A stretch of DNA of 37,294 bases from an uncultured Bacteroidota bacterium (lineage in GTDB: Bacteria > Bacteroidota > Bacteroidia > Chitinophagales > Saprospiraceae). The notes beneath the pieces were generated by a model. That model was not told where the DNA came from. It worked only from the letters and a program-made list of their open reading frames with translations, and searched no databases. Both the position numbers and the translations under genes were made by a program. Shown here in pieces: positions 1-8,465 of this stretch. The stretch covers positions 1 to 37,294 of the forward strand of contig CAIYFY010000186.1 in assembly GCA_903925535.1 (NCBI GenBank), read 5' to 3'. How positions within the stretch are numbered: position 1 is the first letter of the stretch; each line of letters starts with the position of its first letter.

Positions 1-840
1 AACATCTCCTTTCGACTGAATACCACTACCCCCAACTGTTACTCCTCCACCAGAGACAATCATGATGTTACCCGTTCCGCCGGCATTATTCATTCCGGCA
101 TCGGAAATAAGTATATCTCCGTCTGCTGAAACAGATATTGCGCCAGCAGATGTTATTCCACCCTGATTGGATGTAATTGTTCCTCCTGTGGTCAAAATAG
201 TAACACTTCCGGTACCATAACTATTCGATACTCCAGCGTTAGTAACAACTATATTTCCACTCGCTGAAACAGAAATCGCTCCATTAGACTGTATGCCACT
301 GCCTTCCAGAGTTATACCTCCACCCGTAGATGACATAATCACTTTGCCGCTTCCGTAAGTATTAACCGTTCCGCCATTTGTTGAACTGATATCTCCAGCT
401 GCCTGAACAGTGATATCGCCTTTGGATTGCAAACCACCGCCGCTCACAGAGACCGTACCGCCGGCAACTATCTCAATTTTACCTGTGCCATTGTAGTTTG
501 AGATTCCTCCATTCTGTGCGATGACATTATTGCTGGCATGAACGATAATATCATTGTTTGATTGCATACCGCCGCCGCTGATAGTAACATTGCCACTGGA
601 CGAAATTGAAATGCTTCCCGTACCAGCCGAATTATAAATTCCTCCGTCCTGTACATTAACATCTTGTACGGCCTGAACTGAAATATTTCCTTTGGATCGC
701 AGTCCGCCACCAGTAACAGACACTGTACTACCGGATACTACGGTGATACCACCAGTGCCATCTGTGTTATTTATTCCGTTTTCTTCTATGAGTACCAGGC
801 CATCTGCCTGAACAACAACATTACCATAGGAAACCATACC
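1..840 (-). repeat. Tandem 135-138 bp coding repeats (45-46 aa units)
   Basis: Translation on the minus strand gives units of 45, 45, 45, 46, 46 and 45 residues at 706-840, 571-705, 436-570, 298-435, 160-297 and 25-159, with a seventh beginning at 24 and leaving the window. Each starts G-[ILM]-x-S-x-[GN]-x-[IV] and has a central GTG or GSG and a Gly-rich end. The units are diverged at DNA level, so they look like old structural repeats rather than a recent expansion. Confidence 0.9.
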
Positions 841-2745
841 TCCATCATTGACTTTGACATCTCCGGAAGCATCAATCAAAGTACCTGCGAATGACAGAAT
901 GTTGATGGGTATCTGAATTAATCCAGTGGGTAGAACTGTGACATCACCATCGCTCAGCAGATTTACCGTTCCGAATGAAAATACAAAAGCCGCATCAATC
1001 TGCGTAGCACCAGCCAAGGTTACATTACCCAGCCCTATGAGTATGGCAGTATCGGCAACCGAAGTATAAATACCTCCACTTTGAGAGGCCAGATTGATTA
1101 GGCCTCCGAGAATTGTCCCCTTTATACGAATATCCGATCCCGCCTGAACCGTGTAACTGGATAGTACAGTTGGCGGCATACCCAAATTGACAAGCGTATC
1201 CAGCTGCTCCTGTGTCACAGTAACTGACTCCAGCAGGGTGACAGAATCTTTTTCCGCCAGTAAAATCAACCCGGAAATTTGGCCGGAGGTTAACGTATCT
1301 ACCTCATTCAAGGCATTGTTGAGATTATAACCCAGCAAAACAGGCGCCCTGCTTTCGATTGCCTGCGGAGTGAAATTTGTTTTTCCTGGTTTTGGAGCAA
1401 ACAGCTGAGAGAGTGAGAACGCTCCCCCGTCGCTAAAACCGCCAACACTAAGCAACCCGGCTTTTATGGGTGCAGACTGCGTGACAATGCCTTCTGTAAA
1501 GAGAGCCAGTGTATCTGCAGTGCCACCAGTCAGCCCGCCAATATTGAAAGAGCAGGAGCAGTTGATTCCGATATAGCCTCCATTTTTGGATATCACAGGA
1601 TTTTCCTGAAAATACTGATCGGAGCCATTAATCAATTCTACTGTGAACGATTGCCTGGCAGCACCAGCAGAGGTCGCACTCAGATTTATACCTCCCGGAC
1701 CGATACTGAGCGTGTCGTCGCTCATGCCACCGAATACAGAGAAGCCCTCGAAATTACTCATAACAGACATGTCCACTGTGATAGTGGATGTGCCGTTTGT
1801 CGTTACCCCTGAAGGCACAGATGCCGCCAGTGCGATACTGGTGCCAATACCAGAAGCTGTGATAATCAGATTGTTACCACTGACTGATGTATGAAGATCA
1901 CTGATGTTGGCACCTTCGTTATTCAGTATTAATCCCAACCTGTTATCATCGCGGCGTGCCACAATAATATCAGGGACAGATGATGGAGTGAACGTGTAGG
2001 TCAGGCCGGCAACGGGAGCTACTCCGCTGTTTGCCGAATTAAAATAAGCGGTTGAGCTGTAATTTGCTCCCGCATCAGGGGTTAACCATGAGCCTGTTGA
2101 AGCAACAGAAATATTGTTGAAATCCCGATTGGAGAAGCCTTTTAAACCTACCTCAGGGAAAACAGTGCTTGAACCCGCGACAATAGTTCCTCCGTATACG
2201 AACCTGATTACACCAGTAGCTATGTTTATTCTGGCCTGAAAACTGATTTTCTCGCCCGAAACACCCTTTCTTCGAACATCGTCCCATTCAGCAATTATTT
2301 CGCTGGCAGTAGTTACAATCTTCAATTCAGGACTACCTGTTTCAGCAGCCACTAGATCTGCTCCAAAAGGGGCAATTGTGAAGGGCCCTGTCAGATTTCC
2401 TGAAATTGGATTTGATATAGAGCCATAGGCTGGTGTAAATCCTGTCGGGACCAGTTCTATGAAACCGTTATCAAATACGGTAATGTAATCGGTTGTTGTG
2501 CCACCAATCGGGACAGATGTGAGCGAATAATCTACCAGTAACTCATCAGCCCCGGCAATACCGATGGTCTGTGCCTGATAGTTTGATCCTGAACCGGAAT
2601 TGATGGGAGTGAAAGTTCCGACGGATGTGGTCAGTGTATATCCCGATACCTGTGTGTACCCGGCATGAACATTCAAAAATGAAAAAATGAGAGGGAGGCT
2701 CAGGTACAGGAAAGACCTGACGCCGGGAGAGACGTGATTTTTCAT
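1..2745 (-). CDS. Secreted repeat-rich surface protein, adhesin-like, 3' end outside the window
   Basis: The minus-strand frame starting with the ATG at 2745 stays open to base 1, giving at least 915 codons with no stop in the window. It begins with a short basic stretch and a hydrophobic signal peptide (about residues 8-27). A region rich in Gly, Ser, Thr and Asn follows, with features of T9SS cargo N-terminal regions (residues about 30-270). A middle region contains 'SGQISGLILLAEKDSVTLLE'-like sequence. The last part (1-840) is six complete tandem repeats of about 45 residues plus the start of a seventh, each shaped like G-x-x-S-x-G-x-I ... GG-I-x-N ... GTG-x-I-x-I. This recalls filamentous-haemagglutinin or beta-helix repeats, so an adhesin or surface filament role is inferred. 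The C-terminus, where a T9SS tail would be expected, is not visible. By eye the gene is more AT-rich than the helicases nearby. A good Bacteroidota promoter lies upstream. Confidence 0.85.
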   Translation of the reverse strand, partial: MKNHVSPGVRSFLYLSLPLIFSFLNVHAGYTQVSGYTLTTSVGTFTPINSGSGSNYQAQTIGIAGADELLVDYSLTSVPIGGTTTDYITVFDNGFIELVPTGFTPAYGSISNPISGNLTGPFTIAPFGADLVAAETGSPELKIVTTASEIIAEWDDVRRKGVSGEKISFQARINIATGVIRFVYGGTIVAGSSTVFPEVGLKGFSNRDFNNISVASTGSWLTPDAGANYSSTAYFNSANSGVAPVAGLTYTFTPSSVPDIIVARRDDNRLGLILNNEGANISDLHTSVSGNNLIITASGIGTSIALAASVPSGVTTNGTSTITVDMSVMSNFEGFSVFGGMSDDTLSIGPGGINLSATSAGAARQSFTVELINGSDQYFQENPVISKNGGYIGINCSCSFNIGGLTGGTADTLALFTEGIVTQSAPIKAGLLSVGGFSDGGAFSLSQLFAPKPGKTNFTPQAIESRAPVLLGYNLNNALNEVDTLTSGQISGLILLAEKDSVTLLESVTVTQEQLDTLVNLGMPPTVLSSYTVQAGSDIRIKGTILGGLINLASQSGGIYTSVADTAILIGLGNVTLAGATQIDAAFVFSFGTVNLLSDGDVTVLPTGLIQIPINILSFAGTLIDASGDVKVNDGGMVSYGNVVVQADGLVLIEENGINNTDGTGGITVVSGSTVSVTGGGLRSKGNISVQAVQDVNVQDGGIYNSAGTGSISISSSGNVTISGGGMQSNNDIIVHASNNVIAQNGGISNYNGTGKIEIVAGGTVSVSGGGLQSKGDITVQAAGDISSTNGGTVNTYGSGKVIMSSTGGGITLEGSGIQSNGAISVSASGNIVVTNAGVSNSYGTGSVTILTTGGTITSNQGGITSAGAISVSADGDILISDAGMNNAGGTGNIMIVSGGGVTVGGSGIQSKGDV

Positions 2746-2818
2746 AAGACGAAAAGATAGAGGATTGAGGAACCGAACTTTCGTTCAATTCTGATTAGAA
2801 CGGATTAAACACAAAGCG

Positions 2819-2856
2819 CAAATGTACTTTGGTATTCTGAATAACCTACAAAAACA
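2819..2856 (-). promoter_or_regulatory. Bacteroidota-type promoter for the adhesin-like gene
   Basis: Read on the minus strand, TACATTTG (2826-2819) matches the -7 consensus TAnnTTTG exactly. TTTTTG lies 22 nt upstream as the -33 element. Transcription would start about 65 nt before the ATG at 2745. Confidence 0.6.
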
Positions 2857-2890
2857 ATGTTTTATCTGAAATAATCTGTAAAATACCAGA

Positions 2891-2930
2891 CGTATGTTCA
2901 CAGAAGTGTCCAGACTTCAGCAAACATACG
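2891..2930 (-). terminator. Stem-loop downstream of the CotH-type gene, possible terminator
   Basis: CGTATGTT (2891-2898) pairs with AACATACG (2923-2930). Inside it GAAGT (2903-2907) pairs with ACTTC (2914-2918), with a small internal loop between the two stems. It lies 50 nt past the stop codon at 2979 and before the promoter of the next gene. There is no strong T-run on the minus strand, so termination is likely but unproven. Confidence 0.5.
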
Positions 2931-2978
2931 CCTGCTACAGTTGCTTACACAACCGAGTTTTCACAAATATACCTGAGT

Positions 2979-5246
2979 TCAGATGATGGTTACCATCACA
3001 TTAGCCACTCCATTCTCGCCTCTGACCTCCAGTCTGTAAGTGCCCCCGGGTAGTCCGTACACAGGTAACCTCAGCTCGTATTCATTCTTCTGAATGTATG
3101 CTGTTTGTACTGGCTGCCCCGCCTGATTGTACAGGGTTACGGTATTTTCGCAACCGGATGTTTTTACAGTAATTATGTCTGTAGCAGGATTGGGCGAAAT
3201 TTGCACCTGTATTCCCGATGTGGCAATTGTACCAACGCTGACGATGAGTATTGTTTGTTCACTGGATGCAGAACAACCATACGGTGTCGAGATGGTCAGT
3301 TTGACTGTCCGGGTTCCGGCAGAGGCGAAGGTATGTACCGGAGACATCTCGCCGGAGGTGGTTCCGTCGCCGAAGTCCCACAGATACTCCCATCCGGGCT
3401 TCGCAGTGAATTGCCAGGTGAGCGCATTGACCGGTGTGGCCGTGAAAGTGGCGTCCGGTTGGGGAAGATGCTGTGAGAGTGCGAAATCCAGCCAGGCGGC
3501 ACGCTCCTCAATCCAGCTCTTCAGCTTTTGTACTTCCCCGCTGTAAGTATCAGGAAGCGGCCCCGGATTGGGCCAGACGTAAGTACCGAGTATGGGCCAG
3601 TAGTTAAAGTTTCTTGTATTGGCTTCCTGCAGAACATTTGCCATTGAGTCTATCACGAGACCAAGGCGGGCGTCGCTCATGGCTCCGTTTGCGCCGCGCA
3701 GCGACTGCCAGCGACAGGCGAGGTGTTGTCTGAAGAGAGTATCCTCGTTCAGGCGCTCCCACCAGAAAGGTACACCTGCATCATTACACACATAATTAAT
3801 ATTGTAGGCCCACCCGGATGCCAGAAATCCCTCGCAGTAATCGGCATTGTAGAAAGCCAGATCGTAATCCCAGGGCGGCCCCATTTTCAGTTTTCCGCCG
3901 CGGTCATCCCGATCTTTGTGGAAATAGGTGCTCAGCCTGTATCCGTCCACATTTTTACTGATTTCGTTGAGGATCAGATAATCCATAAAACTCTTTTCGT
4001 CAGCAAACCTGCGCCAGCCGGCCGCCTCATCCTGAAAATCCGGACTGCGCAATGCCACCTCGAAGCTGTCAACGAAAGACCTTATATATTGTATCTGAGC
4101 AGGATGCAGTCTGTCGAACTCGGGGTATTCATGCTGAAAGTAGGTAAAAATACCCGGACTGTTGGGTTGCGGGAACTGTGAGTTCCATCCGGGAGAGGTA
4201 TTCCAGTCAATGCGCAGCATATACCCTCCTGTGCGATCGTTTCCTGCAGTGTCCTGTGGTGAGAGGCGGGCAATGTCCACCCGTTCATCTCCGCGCTTGA
4301 TCCGTTCGGTGAGTATGTATATACCCTGATAGGTGCCATCCAGCATCACTTCGCAGAAACGGGTACGGGAGGCGTAGTGCCCCATTTGCCTGAAAAGGTC
4401 ATACGCGAGCGCGTTGCGCATGAGGGTTTTGTCGCTGAAATTGGCCATCAGGGCAAAGTCGCTGGTTTCGGGAAGTCCGAGCAGCGACACGTCCTTGTCT
4501 TCACCCAGTTCATCGCGGGTTTCAATGGCATAGGATTTTTTGGGAAACCCCTGTGAGCTGTTGCCCCGCAGCTCTATGCCGATTTCTCCCGACCAGGCTG
4601 AGCCGGGCTGATCGGGATAATTGCGCTGACCTGGGCCATTGTCTATCACCGACATCTGAGCCGTGATTTTGGGGTCGTTTGGTATGGGCTGTCCCCCGGT
4701 ACTTATTCTTATGATGGGCAAATCACTCGATTCGAATACAAACGGCCTGCACGGGTCGGGGCCGAAGGTAATACTGCACCCGTTCAGATTTCCGGCATCG
4801 GCAAAGGGATAGGTGTCGAGCAAGCGCAGATACCAGGTACCATTCGGATTTATTCCTTTCAGATTGATCTGACCCATATCTCCGAACGGCCTGAATGTAC
4901 CGGTATACGGATACCACTGCTGAAAAATGGAGGCAGAAGCGTTACTGTTGACACAAGTACCCACGAATCCGTCGGTATCTCCGCCGATTCCGGATACCAG
5001 CGGCACTGAAGTACCATCCGGCGCCACAATCCAGACGGCCAGATCGGCAGTCCAGGTATGTGTAATATCGAAACACACACTTTCCAGTCCGAAATCAATC
5101 GTATTGACATTAGCGGGCAATCCGGATACCTGAATTGGATAATTGACAACCGTGCCGTCGTCGGGAATAGAGCCGTTACCTCCGGTGAACGTTTGTGCAG
5201 AGGCGTTCGTGCCGAGCAGCACGATGAGTAAGGTCAGGAAGCGCAT
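2979..5246 (-). CDS. Secreted CotH-family protein with P-domain, PKD domain and T9SS tail
   Basis: 755 residues. A signal peptide (about 1-18, ending ASAQ) is followed by a proprotein-convertase P/Homo-B-type domain (about 20-160). The CotH kinase-like domain (about 178-590) contains RGNSSQG, a KKSYAIE stretch and the late motif PWDYDLAFYN near residue 458, which carries conserved aspartates of the family. A PKD domain (about 594-665, WDFGDGT) and a C-terminal T9SS sorting domain (about 675-755, starting ISPNPATD) complete it. CotH proteins are atypical kinases; Bacillus CotH phosphorylates spore-coat proteins. The substrate here is unknown. The protein should be exported through the outer membrane and either released or anchored to the surface. 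The gene begins 21 nt after the helicase gene on the same strand, so it may be co-transcribed with it, although the functions are unrelated. Confidence 0.9.
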   Translation of the reverse strand: MRFLTLLIVLLGTNASAQTFTGGNGSIPDDGTVVNYPIQVSGLPANVNTIDFGLESVCFDITHTWTADLAVWIVAPDGTSVPLVSGIGGDTDGFVGTCVNSNASASIFQQWYPYTGTFRPFGDMGQINLKGINPNGTWYLRLLDTYPFADAGNLNGCSITFGPDPCRPFVFESSDLPIIRISTGGQPIPNDPKITAQMSVIDNGPGQRNYPDQPGSAWSGEIGIELRGNSSQGFPKKSYAIETRDELGEDKDVSLLGLPETSDFALMANFSDKTLMRNALAYDLFRQMGHYASRTRFCEVMLDGTYQGIYILTERIKRGDERVDIARLSPQDTAGNDRTGGYMLRIDWNTSPGWNSQFPQPNSPGIFTYFQHEYPEFDRLHPAQIQYIRSFVDSFEVALRSPDFQDEAAGWRRFADEKSFMDYLILNEISKNVDGYRLSTYFHKDRDDRGGKLKMGPPWDYDLAFYNADYCEGFLASGWAYNINYVCNDAGVPFWWERLNEDTLFRQHLACRWQSLRGANGAMSDARLGLVIDSMANVLQEANTRNFNYWPILGTYVWPNPGPLPDTYSGEVQKLKSWIEERAAWLDFALSQHLPQPDATFTATPVNALTWQFTAKPGWEYLWDFGDGTTSGEMSPVHTFASAGTRTVKLTISTPYGCSASSEQTILIVSVGTIATSGIQVQISPNPATDIITVKTSGCENTVTLYNQAGQPVQTAYIQKNEYELRLPVYGLPGGTYRLEVRGENGVANVMVTII

Positions 5247-5267
5247 GAAAGAAATTGTACAAAGGTT

Positions 5268-8200
5268 TTACTCGTCCAGATCTGATTCCGCATCCCGTCC
5301 TTCACCCGTCCAGCTTCTCTGGAAGTGCATTTTGCACCAGGTGCAGTCGGGTTTACCACAACCGGTATCGAATTTGCCGGCCAGGATGTTGTCGTAGGTC
5401 TGTCGCACCAGATCTCTCACAAAGTTAAGATCTTGCGGGGAGAAGGAGAGTTCCGAGACAGGGAATGTTCCCCTTTTGTCGGGTTCCAGCCAAATCACTG
5501 CTGTTTTTTCCACCTTTTCTGGATAAGCGTTGGCCGATTCAAGCAATAACTGATAGAAAGCAAGCTGGCGCCAGTACGGCCCCCCGAGCGGATTTTTTTC
5601 ATCGGGAGGTGCCGTTTTGGAAGTGTCAGGAGTTCCGGTCTTGAAGTCAACAATCCGGATTTTGCCACCGTCGAGCCATTCAATTTTATCGAGTACGCCC
5701 GATACAGGTACCCCTTCGAGTTCTGTATTACTGATACGGCGTTCCACAACGGCGCGTTTCTTCCAGAAGGGTATTTGTTCGGCATACAGTCGGCGCAGAT
5801 GCTCGAGCCCGAGCGCTTTTCTCTGTTCGTAGCCATCCGGAGAGAAGTTAATCCTCATTTTCTCCATTTCTCTCGAATAAATCCGATAGAGTATTTCAGC
5901 CGATGGCCACAGATTCTGTTTGTCGGTCTTCATTCGAAGGAAAAACTTCTGCAGCGTGCTGTGTACGGCAATGCCGGCGGCGGCGGCCTCACTCATAGCG
6001 CCGGGAACCTTGAGCAGATCCTCATACCAGAAAGCAATCGGGCATCTGAGATATCTGTTCAGAGTGGTAATTGTCAGGGAAAGCTGTGATATCAGACTTT
6101 CAATTACAGGCTTTTCGGGCAGACTTACGACCGGAGAGGCCGGTGCTGCCAGCATGAATTGTACTGTGCGTATTACCTGATCGCGGTCGGGCGTCACGGG
6201 TATGTGTGGCAGCAGCGTTTCGTCGAGGAAGCGGCTCTGTGTCAGTGCTTTACCATCATTGGCTGTGCGCGCGTACGAGAGAAACAGGTCCTTTCGGGCG
6301 CGGGTCATAGCCACATAGAACAGACGGCGCCGGGCCTCCAGTGCATCTTCCTCGCCGGAAAGAGTGAGCGTCGGGGGCAACTGAAAGCGGCCTCTGGCAT
6401 CGCCGGAGCTGCTCTCCCATGCATCTTCAACGCAATCAGGCATAAATACGTAATCAAATTCGAGCCCCTTCGCGGCATGTGCAGTGAGCAACTGTACACC
6501 CGGAGTAGTATCAATGATTTCTCTGAACGGAATACCAAGACGATTCGCCTCGAGATTGTCTAGCGTTTCCAGAAAGAAACTCAGGTTGGGTTTTCTGTCG
6601 GCAACAGGCAGCGGGATGGCATTTTGAAAGGCCGACAAAGCCTGAATCTGCCAGATTCTGTCGGGATGCCGGAGTACCCAGTCGAGCATACCCGACTGTG
6701 AGATCACCATTTCCATCAACTGGAGCAGCGGGACATTGGATGCTGCGGCAATCCATTGGTTAAAAAGGAGTCCGAAATTATACAGTTTGACCGGATCCGA
6801 GATACGCAGTGACTGGAGCCAGTGCAGATCTGTCAGTTTTTGTCGCCAGACGAAGGTATTTGCCACAGGGACTGATTCATCGTCGCCGTACAAACCGGAA
6901 TGTGACTGTTTTTCCTGTGACTTTCGGGCTTCAGCTGCCACCAGCGCAATATCGAGTGGATCAACACCGAAGAAATCGGCGTGCAGCAGGCGGAAAATAC
7001 GGTGTTCCCCTGAAAACGGAGTTCTGTTTTCATCTCTGATATACAGAAGAAGCTCCCTGAAGTGATCAATCAGCGGGGCTTCCAGGATATTTTGCGGGCG
7101 TTTGGTCTGGAACGGGATACCTTCCTTTCTGAAGAGCGCCTGAAGAGGGTCAGCCTGTTTGTGGCGACTATAAAGAACAGCAATCTGAGAGGGCTCAGTA
7201 CCGGATTTTATCAGCTTTCCGATGTGCGCCGACAGATCTGCCAGTTCATGGGTTCGGGATTCATACTGACTGATTATCGGAACAGCCCCACTGCCGGCGT
7301 GCGCGACGAGTTGCTTTCCGCCGGTGATACCGAGCCGTTCGACGGCACGTAACTTGTTATTTTCAATTACATTACCTGCCGAGTCGAGTATTTCCTGTGA
7401 AGAGCGGTAGTTTTCTTTCAGTACCACCACCTCGAGGCCCTGTTGATAATCACTGGCAAAACGCTCCAGATTTTCGAGGCGCGCCCCCTGGAACTCATAG
7501 ATACTCTGGTCATCATCGCCTACAATGAAGACGTTGGGAGTTTCCCAGTAATTGAGCAGATGGTTCAACAAAAGGAACTGTGCACCATTGGTATCCTGAA
7601 ATTCATCTACCAGCACATACTGGTACCTTTCCTGATAATTTCTGAGTAGCGCCTCGTGTTTTTCAAAGGCTTTGTTCACCCACAGCAACATATCCTCGTA
7701 CTCGTATCTTCCTGCCTTGTCAAGTGCCTTCTGATAAATCGGGAAGAGGTCGGCGGCCGCCTTGAGCCGCTGCATTTTTTCGGTAACAGCAGCAATTTGC
7801 GACAATTTGGGGTCGCCTTTCTTTCCATATTTGCTATTAACCTGATAGGTGTAGGCCGGGTGCCCGTTCAGACTGCGAAGAAATTCATCTGTCTTTCTTA
7901 TAACAAAACCAGGGGCCCAGCCTTCCTTTTTCATATTGGCGAAAAGATCTCTCACCTGCGATTCATACGCAAATACATCTTTCCTGCCACTTCTGAGCGG
8001 GTGATCAACAGGCAGGTCAGACAGAATACTCCTGACAATTTCAATCCTCTCGAGGTCGGCAAGTGGCTCAATAGAACCCTGGCCGAAATACTCCATATTG
8101 TCCTGAATAACCCTGTTACAGAAGCCATGAAAAGTATGGACCGGTATCCGGTGAGCCTCGGGACCGATGATACCGAGCAGGCGCTGGCGCATGGCATTAA

Positions 8201-8423
8201 CCCCTGCATCGGTGAAAGACAGGCACAGGATATTGGGAGCTTTTGTATCCGTATTGAGCAGGATATTGCCGATTCTGACAGCCAGAAGCTGTGTTTTGCC
8301 GGTTCCGGGGCCTGCAATAACGAGCACTGGACCTTCCACCCTGTCAACAGCAGCGCGTTGTTCGGGATTCAGCGTTTCAAGATATTCGCTGAACAGCTCG
8401 TTTCTTTTTTGCAGATCGGTCAT
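5268..8423 (-). CDS. UvrD/PcrA-like helicase fused to PD-(D/E)XK nuclease with Fe-S cysteines
   Basis: 1051 residues. The N-terminal superfamily 1A helicase has Walker A GPGTGKT at residues 38-44, a Walker B region VDEFQDT, GDDDQSIYEFQGA, and late motifs TAHAAKGLEFDYVF and RRLFYVAMTRARKD. The C-terminal part is a RecB/Cas4-type nuclease with an early His (GIAVHSTLQ), Asp in GVLDKI and the D-x-K motif in IVDFKTG. A cysteine at 794 (YLRCPIAF) and three at 1022, 1027 and 1030 (CGKPDCTWC) are arranged as in AddB/AdnB/Cas4 nucleases that hold a 4Fe-4S cluster. The probable role is processing of double-strand DNA ends in the cytoplasm. It follows the XRE/ScfR-type regulator gene by 42 nt on the same strand and may be under its control. 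The start at 8423 is the first ATG of the frame and gives a normal family N-terminus. Confidence 0.92.
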   Translation of the reverse strand: MTDLQKRNELFSEYLETLNPEQRAAVDRVEGPVLVIAGPGTGKTQLLAVRIGNILLNTDTKAPNILCLSFTDAGVNAMRQRLLGIIGPEAHRIPVHTFHGFCNRVIQDNMEYFGQGSIEPLADLERIEIVRSILSDLPVDHPLRSGRKDVFAYESQVRDLFANMKKEGWAPGFVIRKTDEFLRSLNGHPAYTYQVNSKYGKKGDPKLSQIAAVTEKMQRLKAAADLFPIYQKALDKAGRYEYEDMLLWVNKAFEKHEALLRNYQERYQYVLVDEFQDTNGAQFLLLNHLLNYWETPNVFIVGDDDQSIYEFQGARLENLERFASDYQQGLEVVVLKENYRSSQEILDSAGNVIENNKLRAVERLGITGGKQLVAHAGSGAVPIISQYESRTHELADLSAHIGKLIKSGTEPSQIAVLYSRHKQADPLQALFRKEGIPFQTKRPQNILEAPLIDHFRELLLYIRDENRTPFSGEHRIFRLLHADFFGVDPLDIALVAAEARKSQEKQSHSGLYGDDESVPVANTFVWRQKLTDLHWLQSLRISDPVKLYNFGLLFNQWIAAASNVPLLQLMEMVISQSGMLDWVLRHPDRIWQIQALSAFQNAIPLPVADRKPNLSFFLETLDNLEANRLGIPFREIIDTTPGVQLLTAHAAKGLEFDYVFMPDCVEDAWESSSGDARGRFQLPPTLTLSGEEDALEARRRLFYVAMTRARKDLFLSYARTANDGKALTQSRFLDETLLPHIPVTPDRDQVIRTVQFMLAAPASPVVSLPEKPVIESLISQLSLTITTLNRYLRCPIAFWYEDLLKVPGAMSEAAAAGIAVHSTLQKFFLRMKTDKQNLWPSAEILYRIYSREMEKMRINFSPDGYEQRKALGLEHLRRLYAEQIPFWKKRAVVERRISNTELEGVPVSGVLDKIEWLDGGKIRIVDFKTGTPDTSKTAPPDEKNPLGGPYWRQLAFYQLLLESANAYPEKVEKTAVIWLEPDKRGTFPVSELSFSPQDLNFVRDLVRQTYDNILAGKFDTGCGKPDCTWCKMHFQRSWTGEGRDAESDLDE

Positions 8424-8440
8424 TGTTTATCCTGTTGCGT

Positions 8441-8453
8441 ATTTGCCGCAAAT
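8441..8453. promoter_or_regulatory. Perfect palindrome ATTTGC-C-GCAAAT before the helicase gene
   Basis: Two 6-bp arms with a single central base lie between the regulator stop (8466) and the helicase start (8423). The TTTGC/GCAAA core resembles the TTTGCAAA part of sites known for RamB/ScfR-type regulators, and a gene of that family lies immediately upstream. An operator role is inferred. Confidence 0.4.
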
Positions 8454-8465
8454 CCCGTGCCGTTA

